Origin: Paenibacillus_V sp046244365
GTDB lineage: Bacteria; Bacillota; Bacilli; Paenibacillales; NBRC-103111
Length of the DNA: 64,000 nt
Direction of reading: 5' to 3'
Assembly: GCF_046244365.1 (NCBI RefSeq)
Contig: NZ_CP176395.1
Span: 7,936,001-8,000,000 of the forward strand
Part shown: one piece after another, positions 25,256-33,846 of the stretch
Position numbering within the stretch: the first letter of the stretch is position 1
How the letters are laid out: every line of letters begins with the position of its first letter
Program-made: the position numbers and the translations under genes
Notes under the pieces: model-generated
The model's input: only the letters and a program-made list of their open reading frames with translations
Told to the model about the DNA's origin: nothing
Databases searched by the model: none

Positions 25256-25879
25256 CTACAACGCCTTGCCCGCAGCGGCATATTCCGCTCTAGGCTCGGG
25301 CGCGCCAAGAAAGTGAAGCATCATTTTCAGACTGTGGCGCATCGGCTCGCTATTGGTATATCCCTTTGTCAGCAGGATGCTTCCCTGAAGCAGCGCTACG
25401 ATGGAGGCCGCCGCTTCCTCCGGCTCCAGGCCGTTCAGCGACAACTGCCCGCCTCGAACCGCTTCGGCCAGCACGGACGTTATCCGCTTTTCCGTGTAAT
25501 GGAAAAACTCGCCGACCTTCGCCCGCATGCTTTCATGCCGCTCGCCAAGCTCAAGGGCCAAATTGCCGAACAGGCATCCCCGCCGGCAGTCGTGCTTCTC
25601 GCAATAGTCGATCATATGCAGGAAGAACAGCCTAAGCCGCTCGCGAACGTCCAGCTTGGCCGCATCAAGCGTCGGCACGATCATCGTGTCGATCAAATCC
25701 GCCATTTGGCGTTCGACAACCTGCAGCCCGAGATCGTCCTTGCTTTTGAAATGATAATAAAAATTGCTTTTGCAAACGCCGCTACGGCTCAAAATGTCTT
25801 CCAGTCCCGTCGCCTGAAACCCGTTCAGATGAAAGAGCTCTGCCGCGGCGACCAAAACCTTCTCCTTGTTGCCCGCCAC
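25256..25879 (-). CDS. TetR/AcrR-family repressor
   Basis: 207 residues from GTG 25879. N-terminal HTH KVLVAAAELFHLNGFQATGLEDILSRSGVCKSNFYYHFKSKDDL (~7-50) and a helical ligand domain with CEKHDCRRGCLFGNLALELGE (~93-113), as in YcnC/AcrR-C relatives. It lies 34 bases upstream of folE on the same strand, but a regulatory link is not evident. Confidence 0.88.
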   Translation of the reverse strand: MAGNKEKVLVAAAELFHLNGFQATGLEDILSRSGVCKSNFYYHFKSKDDLGLQVVERQMADLIDTMIVPTLDAAKLDVRERLRLFFLHMIDYCEKHDCRRGCLFGNLALELGERHESMRAKVGEFFHYTEKRITSVLAEAVRGGQLSLNGLEPEEAAASIVALLQGSILLTKGYTNSEPMRHSLKMMLHFLGAPEPRAEYAAAGKAL

Positions 25880-26027
25880 CTTGACTGTTCACCTCGAGTC
25901 GGCGGATGCCCCTGGAATCTCGATCAAAGACTCCGCCATAGATAGTACCGGTATGTTCTAGTGATATTGAAAAGCGGCGTACGAAAGCGTCTAAGCTTCG
26001 TCTCCGCTTTTGCCGGAATAGCCGCGA

Positions 26028-26237
26028 TTACTTGAATTTCTGTTTCTTCATCATTTGCTGCGCTTTGTTCATCTGCTGTTTGTTCATGTTGTAGCCCATT
26101 TGCTTGGCCATTTTCTGGAGCATTTGAGGGTCGTTCTGCATACGCTCAAGCTGTCTGCGCAAGTAATAGACTCCCGCGAAAAATCCGCCGGCCGCGCCCG
26201 CAATGAGCGTGACGATCGGAATAATGATGTTCCACAT
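26028..26237 (-). CDS. YneF-family (UPF0154) membrane protein
   Basis: 69 residues from ATG 26237, with an AGGTGG site upstream. One N-terminal TM helix (WNIIIPIVTLIAGAAGGFFAGVYYL) and a basic, Met/Gln-rich cytosolic tail (MQNDPQMLQKMAKQMGYNMNKQQMNK), the family's characteristic pattern. Function unknown; common in Bacillota. Confidence 0.88.
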   Translation of the reverse strand: MWNIIIPIVTLIAGAAGGFFAGVYYLRRQLERMQNDPQMLQKMAKQMGYNMNKQQMNKAQQMMKKQKFK

Positions 26238-26414
26238 TTGCCGTCCACCTCTATCAACAAAGTTCATCTCGAATCTCGTTCGGATTCGTACACGTTCATC
26301 TTATCATGTCCGAACTTTCCAGACAAATGCCACATCCCGAACTGTAGACAAAATACGGACAGCCGCACATAATATAACATGGCATCAAGAAACTACACCC
26401 GAAGGATGGACAAA

Positions 26415-27053
26415 ATGAACGACAGCCTAGCGTTCGCGCTGCTCTGCCTTACATCGTTTTTCACACTGCTCAGCCCGCTTAACGTCATGCCGATCTTTAT
26501 GACCATGACGGCCGATATGGAACCGGACATCAGGCATCAAACCGCCCGGAAAGCCGTCTCCGTGTCGTTTATCACGCTAGTTCTGTTCGCTTTTGCCGGC
26601 CAGCTCATCTTTCAGTTCTTCGGCATTACCGTAAACAGCCTCAAGATCGTAGGCGGCGTCATGTTTTTTCTGATGGGACAAGATATGCTGCAGGCAAGGC
26701 TGACCAAGACGAAGATCGCCGAGAAAGAAATTAAAAAGTATGCCAGCGATATTTCCGTTACCCCGCTAGCGATACCGCTTATTTGCGGCCCCGGCGCCAT
26801 CACGAACGCCATCGTACTGATGGAGGAGGCCGGTTCGATTGTCAATAAAACCATCCTGATCTTGTCCATGCTTCTTATCTGTTTAATCACCTTCATCGTG
26901 CTGCGCAATTCGTCCATGCTGTACAGAGTGCTCGGGGAAACCGGCAACAACGTGCTGATGCGCCTGATGGGACTCATCCTAATGGTTATGGCGGTCGAAT
27001 TTTTCGTCGGCGGAGCCAAACCGATCATTCGGGATATTCTCCACATCTCCTGA
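26415..27053 (+). CDS. MarC-family integral membrane protein
   Basis: 212 residues from ATG 26415 (GAAGGATGG upstream). Six predicted TM helices; hallmarks FFTLLSPLNVMPIF near the start, KIVGGVMFFLMGQDML, and SVTPLAIPLICGPGAI (~115-130). MarC proteins are of unresolved function; the old multidrug-resistance link has not held up. Convergent with the HD-GYP gene. Confidence 0.9.
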   Translation: MNDSLAFALLCLTSFFTLLSPLNVMPIFMTMTADMEPDIRHQTARKAVSVSFITLVLFAFAGQLIFQFFGITVNSLKIVGGVMFFLMGQDMLQARLTKTKIAEKEIKKYASDISVTPLAIPLICGPGAITNAIVLMEEAGSIVNKTILILSMLLICLITFIVLRNSSMLYRVLGETGNNVLMRLMGLILMVMAVEFFVGGAKPIIRDILHIS

Positions 27054-27081
27054 GCTGAGAAAGCTGCCGAAGGACAAGCCT

Positions 27082-28113
27082 CTATGTAAGTACGCCTTCA
27101 ATAAAGACGGTCGTATGCTTGGCCAAGTCGATTTCCTTGACCTCCAGGTTGTTGTCATCGTCCTTCTTAACCACACGTACGACCGGACGACCGGGAAGCC
27201 CGCGGTGCTGCCCGACGACGACGCCTGTTTCGCGGGTAGACAGACGAACCGAAGTTCCTGTCGGATAGACCGAAATGATCCTCATAAAATGAACGAGCAC
27301 CTCATGGTCCAGCTCCATTCCCGAAAGCGCCATCATCCTCTCGCAGGCTTCGTGCGGGAGCATACGCTTGCCCGTTTCGGGATCGAACAGCAGGTTGTCG
27401 AAGCGGTTCGCGCAGCTGACGATCTTGGCGTATTGGTGGATTTGATCTTTATCCAGCTTCCGCGGAATCCCCTGACCGTCGGGGCGCTCGTGATGCTGGA
27501 AGGCCACATGGGCGCTCAGCAAGCTGAACTCGCGCTTGCTCTTAAGCAGTTCGAAGCCGCGCCACGTATGGTGCAGCTTCGGATCCTTGGATTCGTCGTC
27601 CGTAATCATCTCCACCTTGCCGATATCGTGGAGCAGAGCGCCGATGGCCAGCTCCTTCAGCTGGCTCTGATTCAGCCCCATGTTAATGCCGATCAAGGTT
27701 GCAATCGTGCAGACGTTCAGCCCGTGAAGGTACATCTCGTTGTCCTTCGTCCGGATATCCGATAATTGAACGAGCACTTCTTTATTTTGCAGCACATCTT
27801 CAAGCAGCCGGTCGATGCTGATGCTGACGCCGCGCGTCTGAAAATCTTTCCCGGAACGGACCGTTTGCATCGTTTCGTTTATTTTTTGCATGACCGCCCG
27901 TTTGTTCTCTTCGGACACGACATCTTCAATTTCAACATCCGCGAAATGCTCGTCTTTGATGTAGATCATCGTTACGCCGATCCGGCGCAGCGTAGTAATC
28001 ATGTACACGGTCAGCTGCACGCCTTCCGCGAGCAGAACTGCACCGTTGCTGGAAAAAATCGTTCTCCCCAAAAATTGTCCGGTTTCGACCGAATCAAGCG
28101 ATATGTACCGCAC
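27082..28113 (-). CDS. HD-GYP domain phosphodiesterase-type protein
   Basis: 343 residues from GTG 28113, with AAGGAG seven bases upstream; the frame is open further up to 28206. Residues ~1-95 are an N-terminal sensor-like region. The HD-GYP domain holds His130, His162-Asp163 (LLHDIGKVE) and HHERPDGQGIP (207-217), in which the usual GYP reads GIP. Proteins of this class typically hydrolyse c-di-GMP. There is no membrane segment. The Tyr-to-Ile change leaves the metal ligands intact, so activity is plausible. Confidence 0.88.
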   Translation of the reverse strand: MRYISLDSVETGQFLGRTIFSSNGAVLLAEGVQLTVYMITTLRRIGVTMIYIKDEHFADVEIEDVVSEENKRAVMQKINETMQTVRSGKDFQTRGVSISIDRLLEDVLQNKEVLVQLSDIRTKDNEMYLHGLNVCTIATLIGINMGLNQSQLKELAIGALLHDIGKVEMITDDESKDPKLHHTWRGFELLKSKREFSLLSAHVAFQHHERPDGQGIPRKLDKDQIHQYAKIVSCANRFDNLLFDPETGKRMLPHEACERMMALSGMELDHEVLVHFMRIISVYPTGTSVRLSTRETGVVVGQHRGLPGRPVVRVVKKDDDNNLEVKEIDLAKHTTVFIEGVLT

Positions 28114-28232
28114 AGCTACACTCCTTGCTGGATTTGCTTTTCTACCCTTCTCGTCTAGGTGCCTTCCAGCCCCAGTCATTACCGCTTGATGCAAGGTCCG
28201 CCGCATACCCGGCCAACCAAAACCCGTCCCTG

Positions 28233-29441
28233 CTATCCGTCTACGCTCGTTCCGGCTGCCTCCTCTTGTCTGCGGTTTTCTTCGGCGCTAACGCCGGCCG
28301 CTTTCTCGAGCGCTTCCCGTACGACCGTCTCTTTCTCCGTATCGAGCGCTTTACGAAGGGCCGACTCCGCATCCGCTCCTCCGATTTTGCCGATCGACCA
28401 GGCTGCAGTTGCACGAATCTCCGGTCGAGGATCGCTCTTGACGATATCTATTAATATCGGCAAAGCGGAGCGGTCTTTGAAGTTGCCGAGAGCAATAATC
28501 GCATTGCGCTGAATCGGCTTTTTGCCGCGCCATGACGATGCGCTTCGTCCGTACTTCTCTTTGAACTCCTTATTGCCGAGCGTCAGGAGCGGGATTAGCA
28601 GCGGCTTGACGAGCTCGGCGTCCGGCTGCAGCTCGGGCTGGTGCGTCCAGTTCTTCCCTTTGTTGATCGGACAAACGATCTGGCACGTATCGCAGCCGTA
28701 TAGCCGGTTGCCGATCTTCTCCTTCATTGCGTCCGAGACGACGCCCTTCGTCTGCGTAACGAAGGAAATGCACAAGCTCGAATTCAGCTGTCCGGGGCCG
28801 ACCAGCGCCCCCGTCGGGCAAGCATCGATACATCGCGTGCACGTCCCGCACGATTCCGTTACCGGCTCGTCGGGAGGGAAAGGGATATTCGTGATCATTT
28901 CGCCAAGGTACACCCAGGAGCCCCACTCGGGCGTAAGGATCGCGCAGTTTTTGCCGCTCCAGCCGATTCCTGCGCGCTCCGCCACCGCGCGGTCGACGAG
29001 CGCCCCCGTATCGACCATGCTTTCCATACGTGCGCCCGGGACGCGTTCGCGGATGAACGCTTCGAGCCGCGCCAGCCTGTTCCGCAGCACATGGTGATAG
29101 TCCTCCCCCCAGGAAGAACGGGAAATGATGCCCCGGTAAGCGCCCGGCTCCGAACGCGGCGGATCGTTCAGCTTGGACGGATAAGCGATCGCAATCGAGA
29201 TAATGGAACGCGGCTTATCGAAGCTAAGCTCCGGATAAACGCGCTTATCGATGTCCGGCTCCTCGAAGCCGGATTCGAACCCTTTTTCCCTGTGCTGCAG
29301 CAGAATATCTTTAAGAGCCAAAAAGGGATCCGCCGAAGCAAACCCCACCTTGTCGATGCCAAGCGAAGACGCAGCCGCCGCGATATCTTCCTTCAAACGC
29401 CGCCACTCCATCTCGCCGCCCCGTTCGGACACCGCAGCCAT
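28233..29441 (-). CDS. queG: Epoxyqueuosine reductase with HEAT-like C-terminus
   Basis: 402 residues from ATG 29441 (GGAGGT seven bases upstream). The cobalamin-binding and catalytic half (~30-180) includes the DTGALVDRAVAERAGIGWSGKN segment. Two [4Fe-4S] clusters follow: CGTCTRCIDACP (~195-206) and CDTCQIVCP with an upstream Cys. The tail (~300-385) has a HEAT-like repeat (ALPILIDIVKSDPRPEIRATAAWSIGKIGG). It catalyses the last step of queuosine tRNA modification. The other que genes are not in the window. It directly follows rnhA. Confidence 0.94.
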   Translation of the reverse strand: MAAVSERGGEMEWRRLKEDIAAAASSLGIDKVGFASADPFLALKDILLQHREKGFESGFEEPDIDKRVYPELSFDKPRSIISIAIAYPSKLNDPPRSEPGAYRGIISRSSWGEDYHHVLRNRLARLEAFIRERVPGARMESMVDTGALVDRAVAERAGIGWSGKNCAILTPEWGSWVYLGEMITNIPFPPDEPVTESCGTCTRCIDACPTGALVGPGQLNSSLCISFVTQTKGVVSDAMKEKIGNRLYGCDTCQIVCPINKGKNWTHQPELQPDAELVKPLLIPLLTLGNKEFKEKYGRSASSWRGKKPIQRNAIIALGNFKDRSALPILIDIVKSDPRPEIRATAAWSIGKIGGADAESALRKALDTEKETVVREALEKAAGVSAEENRRQEEAAGTSVDG

Positions 29442-29469
29442 CACGCTCACCTCCGCCATTTTTCCGTAA

Positions 29470-29907
29470 TCAGCCGTTCCGTTTAATCGCCGCTCGGGCC
29501 AGCTCGTCGCAGCGGTTGTTGAACTCGTTGTCGCTGTGGCCTTTTACCTTAATATACTCCACGCGGTGCTTTTCCATCAGCTCGTTAAGCTGCTTCCAAA
29601 GCTCCTGATTCTCTACGGGCTGGCCCTTGCTGTTCTTCCAGCCGTTGCGCAGCCAATTGCGCATCCAGCCTTGCTTAAAGCAGTTCACAACGTAAGCCGA
29701 ATCGCTGTACAGCTTTACCGAACAGGCTTCCTTGAGCGTGCGGAGCGATTCGATAACCGCCTGCAGCTCCATTCGGTTGTTCGTCGCAACCTTCTCTCCG
29801 CCCGACATTTCTTTGCGGTGCTCGCCGTAGAACAAGATGGCGCCCCAGCCGCCGGGACCGGGATTGCCCGAACAAGCGCCGTCCGTGTATATCGTCACTT
29901 CCTTCAA
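29470..29907 (-). CDS. rnhA: Ribonuclease HI
   Basis: 145 residues from TTG 29907. This start is supported by a TTGA overlap with the stop of the upstream DUF402 gene and by the resulting numbering: Asp9, Glu47, Asp69, His124 and Asp134, almost identical to the E. coli enzyme (D10, E48, D70, H124, D134). GTG 29940 is possible but overlaps the neighbour more deeply. It removes RNA from RNA-DNA hybrids in the cytosol. Confidence 0.95.
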   Translation of the reverse strand: MKEVTIYTDGACSGNPGPGGWGAILFYGEHRKEMSGGEKVATNNRMELQAVIESLRTLKEACSVKLYSDSAYVVNCFKQGWMRNWLRNGWKNSKGQPVENQELWKQLNELMEKHRVEYIKVKGHSDNEFNNRCDELARAAIKRNG

Positions 29908-30452
29908 TCCCTTTCCCCTTCCTTCCCTCTGTTTCTCCACATATCGTAGTAGGCGTATACCCTTTTGTCGTTAAACGGCTCCGCGCGCCGTTCCAATCGC
30001 CCGAGCAATCCCGATAGGCCTGCCTGCACCTTCTCTTCGATCATCGGAGAGTAGTGGTATACCGCTTTATGCCGCTCGTACTCATCTTCGTCCACGAGTA
30101 CCGTCTCTCCGTTCATCATCCGAATGACATCCAGATCGTAATCGATATAGGTCACCACCTGACCCGCCTCATACGGCGGAGAAGCTACGTTGCAGTAATA
30201 CCGGATACCGTTATGCTCCAGCAAGGCGACGATATTGAACCATTGTCCGGGGATAAAAAAAGACACACCGGGAACTTTGCTTGTCCACTCTGTGCCGTCG
30301 GCTTCGCGAATGCGCGTATGGCTGTTGACAAACACGAGCATCCCCTCCGCTGCGTGATCGGGATGCAGGGCGTTCGCGGGAACGCGCCAATTTTGGAGCC
30401 ATACCCGGTGCAGGCGGCCGTCATGCTTGAAGCTTTTGATCGTATAGTTCAT
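29904..30452 (-). CDS. DUF402 family protein (YgaC/Ntdp-type nucleoside phosphatase)
   Basis: 182 residues, typical length. DUF402 core: the WFNIVALLEHNGIRYYCNVASPPYEAGQVVTYIDYDLDVIRMMNGETVLVDEDEYERH segment (~70-130) contains the Asp/Glu residues that bind metal in Staphylococcus Ntdp, a nucleoside tri-/diphosphatase. Translationally coupled to rnhA. Confidence 0.85.
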   Translation of the reverse strand: MNYTIKSFKHDGRLHRVWLQNWRVPANALHPDHAAEGMLVFVNSHTRIREADGTEWTSKVPGVSFFIPGQWFNIVALLEHNGIRYYCNVASPPYEAGQVVTYIDYDLDVIRMMNGETVLVDEDEYERHKAVYHYSPMIEEKVQAGLSGLLGRLERRAEPFNDKRVYAYYDMWRNRGKEGERD

Positions 30453-30493
30453 GCGGTTGTCACCGTGCCCTTTAGCTCTTTACATACAAGAAA

Positions 30494-30525
30494 AGCATAT
30501 CTGCAATGGATTTGCAAGATATGCT
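30494..30525. terminator. Hairpin between the GNAT and DUF402 genes
   Basis: AGCATATCTGCAA pairs with TTGCAAGATATGCT (one bulge). The flanking A/T runs are short, so it is a weak terminator candidate for the minus-strand GNAT gene. Confidence 0.4.
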
Positions 30526-30598
30526 CGGATTTCCCTATTCATCATCGTGATTCCTGCACTTCGTTCGATGCGTCCGGGATGCTTTATCTGTCTCGTTC

Positions 30599-31021
30599 CT
30601 AGCCGTTCACGATGCTAAGCTGCTTCAGCGGCTTGTTGAAATCCGCCTGGACGTAACCTGCCGATTCATAAACCGGCAAAATCGGTTCGTTGTGCTCGTC
30701 CACCGTAATGTAAATCTTCCTGACATTCCGCTGGGCGAACCGCTGCTTAAGCGATTGAATCATCGCTTTGCCGATTCCTTTACGCTGGTGGTCGGTGTGT
30801 ACGGCGATCCGGTAGTAATACCCGTTGTTGTTGTCAATCGTTCCGATAATGACCCCTACGATTTCTTCTTCTTCCTCCGCGACTAGCACAAGCTCGCTAT
30901 CCCAAGACAGCTGTCTGGCGATCGCGCGGATCGTTTCACGGTAGCACTCTTCCGAAAGCACGCTTTGCAGCACACGGGTTACGGCAACATAATCCGACAA
31001 TTGAAAGGAACGAACAAGCAT
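30599..31021 (-). CDS. GNAT-family N-acetyltransferase
   Basis: 140 residues. GNAT core: VLVAEEEEEIVGVIIGTI (~45-62), acetyl-CoA loop IAVHTDHQRKGIGKAMIQSL (~72-91; Q/R-x-x-G-x-G/A as QRKGIG) and a YESAGYVQ tail motif. Substrate unknown. Monocistronic. Confidence 0.88.
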   Translation of the reverse strand: MLVRSFQLSDYVAVTRVLQSVLSEECYRETIRAIARQLSWDSELVLVAEEEEEIVGVIIGTIDNNNGYYYRIAVHTDHQRKGIGKAMIQSLKQRFAQRNVRKIYITVDEHNEPILPVYESAGYVQADFNKPLKQLSIVNG

Positions 31022-31155
31022 GTTAGGTCTCTCCCCGTTGTGGTCTAAAAGAAGTCTTAATTAAGAAATACGACAAAAAACGAGGAAATCCTGCTTTAAC
31101 CGACACAAAATCGTAAAAAAGTTAACAAAAATTTAAGAAACTAAACGAAAATGGC

Positions 31156-31183
31156 TGAAAACGCTTAAATTTAAGCGCTTTCA
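31156..31183. promoter_or_regulatory. cre-like long palindrome without a matching promoter
   Basis: TGAAA-A-CGCTTAAA followed by TTTAAGCG-C-TTTCA: 28 bp with one mismatched pair and a perfect 16-bp centre CGCTTAAATTTAAGCG. Each arm resembles a CcpA/LacI half-site (TGAAANCG). It lies between the GNAT start and the solute-binding-protein remnant and may be left over from a lost sugar operon. Nothing else is seen in 31022-31369. Confidence 0.45.
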
Positions 31184-31369
31184 GAGTTTCGGCAAAGCGG
31201 GATAGCCCTTTCGCAGAGAAGGGACGGGGGTGGGATTTCAGCCGTTCTTCCCCCCCGTACCCGTTCCCACTGCTCACCTTTCCTGCTTCCTGTTACGCCT
31301 TTGTCCCTAACCGTCTTCCGCTCATTCCTCGTTAAAGCGCCGTCCTGCCGGTTCTTTATGAGGGGAACC

Positions 31370-31591
31370 CTATTTTTTGGCCAGTTGCTCGTTGTCTTCT
31401 TTAATCGCATCCTGCAGCCCTTTGCTGTCGTAGCCCTTGACGATGTCCTGCCACATTTTGACCGCGTCGTCTTTACCGAGCGCCACCTTGATCAGATCCT
31501 CATACGCTTTGATCGCGCTAAGCTTATCCTTGGCCGGTGTCTGCATCGCGGAGATGTCCCAGTTGATCGGCGTCGGCTTGACGTTGTCCAT
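31370..31591 (-). pseudogene. C-terminal remnant of an ABC solute-binding protein
   Basis: 73 codons (MDNVKPTPINWDISAMQTPAKDKLSAIKAYEDLIKVALGKDD...KEDNEQLAKK). The helical, Lys-rich ending matches the last ~70 residues of Paenibacillaceae sugar-binding lipoproteins, which are ~450-550 residues. There is no signal peptide and no body of the protein upstream. Confidence 0.5.
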
Positions 31592-31712
31592 CTGTTTTCT
31601 AAAAAATGTCCAGACCGGTTAATAAAGATTGTCCATAGCGGCATCGTGTACCGTTGGTCTTTCTGCTAAATAGTCCATAAGAAGAGTAAAAGTTTCCCAT
31701 ATATCCCGGACA

Positions 31713-31721
31713 TGGTATAAT
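31713..31721 (+). promoter_or_regulatory. Extended -10 promoter element before the toxin-like peptide
   Basis: TGGTATAAT (TGnTATAAT), 66 bases before the TTG start. The -35 region (TTTCCC, 17-bp spacing) is poor, as is usual for extended -10 promoters. Confidence 0.55.
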
Positions 31722-31786
31722 GAAATTCGAATAACGGACGGTGGATGTGACCGACGGCGCAGCCTTCTTGCAAGGAGGTGATGGCC

Positions 31787-31918
31787 TTGGTCATACTTGT
31801 GGCGCTGCTTGACTGCCTGAAATGGATAGCTACCTTACTGAGCTTGTTTTTCAGTCTAAGGAAACTTTTCAAATGGCTTAAAAGACGGCAAAACATGCGA
31901 AAAAACCACCGTGATTAG
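31787..31918 (+). CDS. Small hydrophobic peptide, candidate type I toxin
   Basis: 43 residues if TTG 31787 is used (MVILVALLDCLKWIATLLSL..., one TM helix, then a basic tail KLFKWLKRRQNMRKNHRD). A strong AAGGAGGTGATG sequence at 31773-31783 gives eight bases of spacing to this TTG; ATG 31781 is too close to the site. The package of extended -10 promoter, very strong ribosome site, single-helix peptide with cationic end and immediate terminator matches the TxpA/Fst-like toxins of type I toxin-antitoxin systems and 'holin-like toxin' peptides of Bacillota. No antitoxin RNA promoter could be confirmed on the opposite strand. Confidence 0.5.
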   Translation: MVILVALLDCLKWIATLLSLFFSLRKLFKWLKRRQNMRKNHRD

Positions 31919-31943
31919 GTTGGACCCCTGACCGGTGGCTTTT
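31906..31943 (+). terminator. Terminator overlapping the end of the toxin-like peptide
   Basis: Stem CCACCG (31906-31911) / CGGTGG (31933-31938) followed by T-rich sequence; the stem's left arm lies within the last codons of the peptide. Confidence 0.55.
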
Positions 31944-32092
31944 CGCTGATTCACATTGAATTATGCGCGCCGTGGGTGTCCACAGCTTCGTTGTTCAGAG
32001 GGTCGTTACGTGTTAGCGCACGTAACGTCTCTTTTTTATTGTATCCAGTGCTATGCATACATAATACCATATCGTATTGTTTTTCGCCATCC

Positions 32093-32600
32093 TCACAACG
32101 GCCTGTTCCGGTACTGCGTAGGCGTTTGGCCGGTCACCTTCTTGAACAGGCGGGTAAAATAAAAATAGTCGTGGAAGCCGCACCGCTCGGCGATCTCCCC
32201 CACCGGAAGCTCCTCCTTGTCAAGGAGCTCGCAGGCGCTGCCGATTCGGAGCTTGGCAATGTAGCCGGTGAACGTATCGCCCGTTTCTTTACGAAACAGC
32301 TGGCTAATATAGCTCGGGTTCATGAAGTGGCTCTCCGCCAGTCCTCGCAGCGACAAATCTTCACGAAAATGAAGATTCGCGTAATGCAAAATCGCCTTGA
32401 ACGTCTTGCAGATCGATCCACGTTCCGTTCTCGCCGGAGATGACGATGTCGAGAATGCCTTCCATCAGGTTTTTCTGGTTGATGATGAAGCTGTTCAGCT
32501 TCTGATATATAACGAACTGCACGCCCCCGATCGTCGATACCGCCAGGATGAGCAGTTGGGAACGTATGGACAGCTTGCGTAAAAAAGACACGGACAACCT
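32093..32600 (-). pseudogene. Fused remnants of a YesM-type sensor kinase start and a YesN/AraC-type regulator end
   Basis: The 5' part (from ~32597) reads SVSFLRKLSIRSQLLILAVSTIGGVQFVIYQKLNSFI..., the membrane-entry start of a YesM-type kinase. The 3' part, in another frame, is a complete AraC DNA-binding end (ILHYANLHFREDLSLRGLAESHFMNPSYISQLFRKETGDTF...CGFHDYFYFTRLFKKVTGQTPTQYR). A deletion joining the two genes of a kinase/regulator operon would produce this. The AraC part alone (32093-32389) is intact but lacks its receiver domain. Confidence 0.65.
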
Positions 32601-32765
32601 TCCCCTCGAGTCCGGATAAGCGGGTAAGCCCTCGCCGGAATATACGCTTTGCGGCTTGTATGAACGTATCTGCCATCATGCTCCAACGGGTCCTCGGGCA
32701 GGAGCCAGGCCGGATCAATCAATAAACGTGCGGAAGGGCGGTCCCTGTCCGGCATGGGACGGGCT

Positions 32766-33659
32766 TTACGTCACCTGGATGGCTGCGCTCATCTTGCGCA
32801 CGTATTCTTTGGGCGAGCATTCGTTGTACCGGCGGAACAGCTCGTAGAAATGGGCCATGTTCGTGATGCCGACCTGCTCCGCTACGCGGTTGATGCTAGA
32901 GTCCTGCGTCAGCAGCAGCCGCTCGGCCTTGCGGATCCGCCGGACGTTGACGAAATCGATGAAGGAAATGCCCATCACCTTCTTAAAATAACGGGAAAAA
33001 TACGAATAACTCATGTTGGCGAGGCCGCTTACATCCTCCAGCAATATTCGAGTCTCCAAATGGCGGTCGACATGTTCGATGACCGGCCGGATCACAGACA
33101 TTCCTTCGGTGTCGTATTCCTGCAGCAGTTCTTGCCGGTCGTTCCGCACGAGCAGCAGCAATATTTTTTTCATCAGCATGCTGGCGGCGATCTCGTAGCC
33201 GCGCGAACGGTCGTTCATCTCCCCGTGCATATCCATAATAATGCCGCCTACCTCGCGGTTAACGTCGGCATTCTGCCGGAACATGTAGTTCAATCGACTA
33301 AGCGGCTGTTCAAGCTCGGCAAAAAAACGGTAGTGCACCATCATCGCCGGATCGAAATACGGCTGCAAATCGAATTGCAGGACGATATAGGATACCGGCT
33401 CGTCCGTCTTTTTGCGCGTGTTGTGCAGCTGCGACGAGCCGACCAGCAGAACGTCCCCCGCATGGAGCGTGCACGGCTCCTCGTTCTCGATCATGACCTC
33501 CATCGTCCCGCGTTCGACGTACAACAGCTCGAGCTCCTTATGGTAATGCCATCGCCTTCCCCATTCGCTGGCCTTGCCTCCGTACTCGATCCGCCATATT
33601 TTGATGCATAAAATCGGATTCTGATACTGAACCTGTTCATTGTATATCTCTTTGTCCAC
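32766..33659 (-). CDS. AraC-family regulator with cupin sensor domain
   Basis: 297 residues from GTG 33659 (GAGGAGGG about nine bases upstream). The N-terminal cupin (~25-100) has HYHKELELLYVERGTMEVMIENEE and HAGDVLLVGSSQLH. The C-terminus carries two AraC HTH motifs (LLEDVSGLANMSYSYFSRYFKKVMGISFIDFVNVRRIRKAERLL, then VAEQVGITNMAHFYELFRRYNECSPKEYVRK). Divergent from the ThuA gene (188 bp apart), so it most likely controls the ThuA-Gfo/Idh operon in response to a sugar. Confidence 0.88.
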   Translation of the reverse strand: MDKEIYNEQVQYQNPILCIKIWRIEYGGKASEWGRRWHYHKELELLYVERGTMEVMIENEEPCTLHAGDVLLVGSSQLHNTRKKTDEPVSYIVLQFDLQPYFDPAMMVHYRFFAELEQPLSRLNYMFRQNADVNREVGGIIMDMHGEMNDRSRGYEIAASMLMKKILLLLVRNDRQELLQEYDTEGMSVIRPVIEHVDRHLETRILLEDVSGLANMSYSYFSRYFKKVMGISFIDFVNVRRIRKAERLLLTQDSSINRVAEQVGITNMAHFYELFRRYNECSPKEYVRKMSAAIQVT

Positions 33660-33846
33660 CGGCTTCTTCCCTCCTCGGCATGACAACAAAATTGGATACA
33701 ACTGCGCAAAAAATCGCCATATCTATGAAAGGCTTTGCGTACTATGCTTGGGTTATAGCAAAAATTATAAACAATCGGGATACGGAATTCGAGCTAAACT
33801 TGCTTCGCCGCGAGCCGTAGGCCCCTAATTAAGGAGAGAGACCGAT

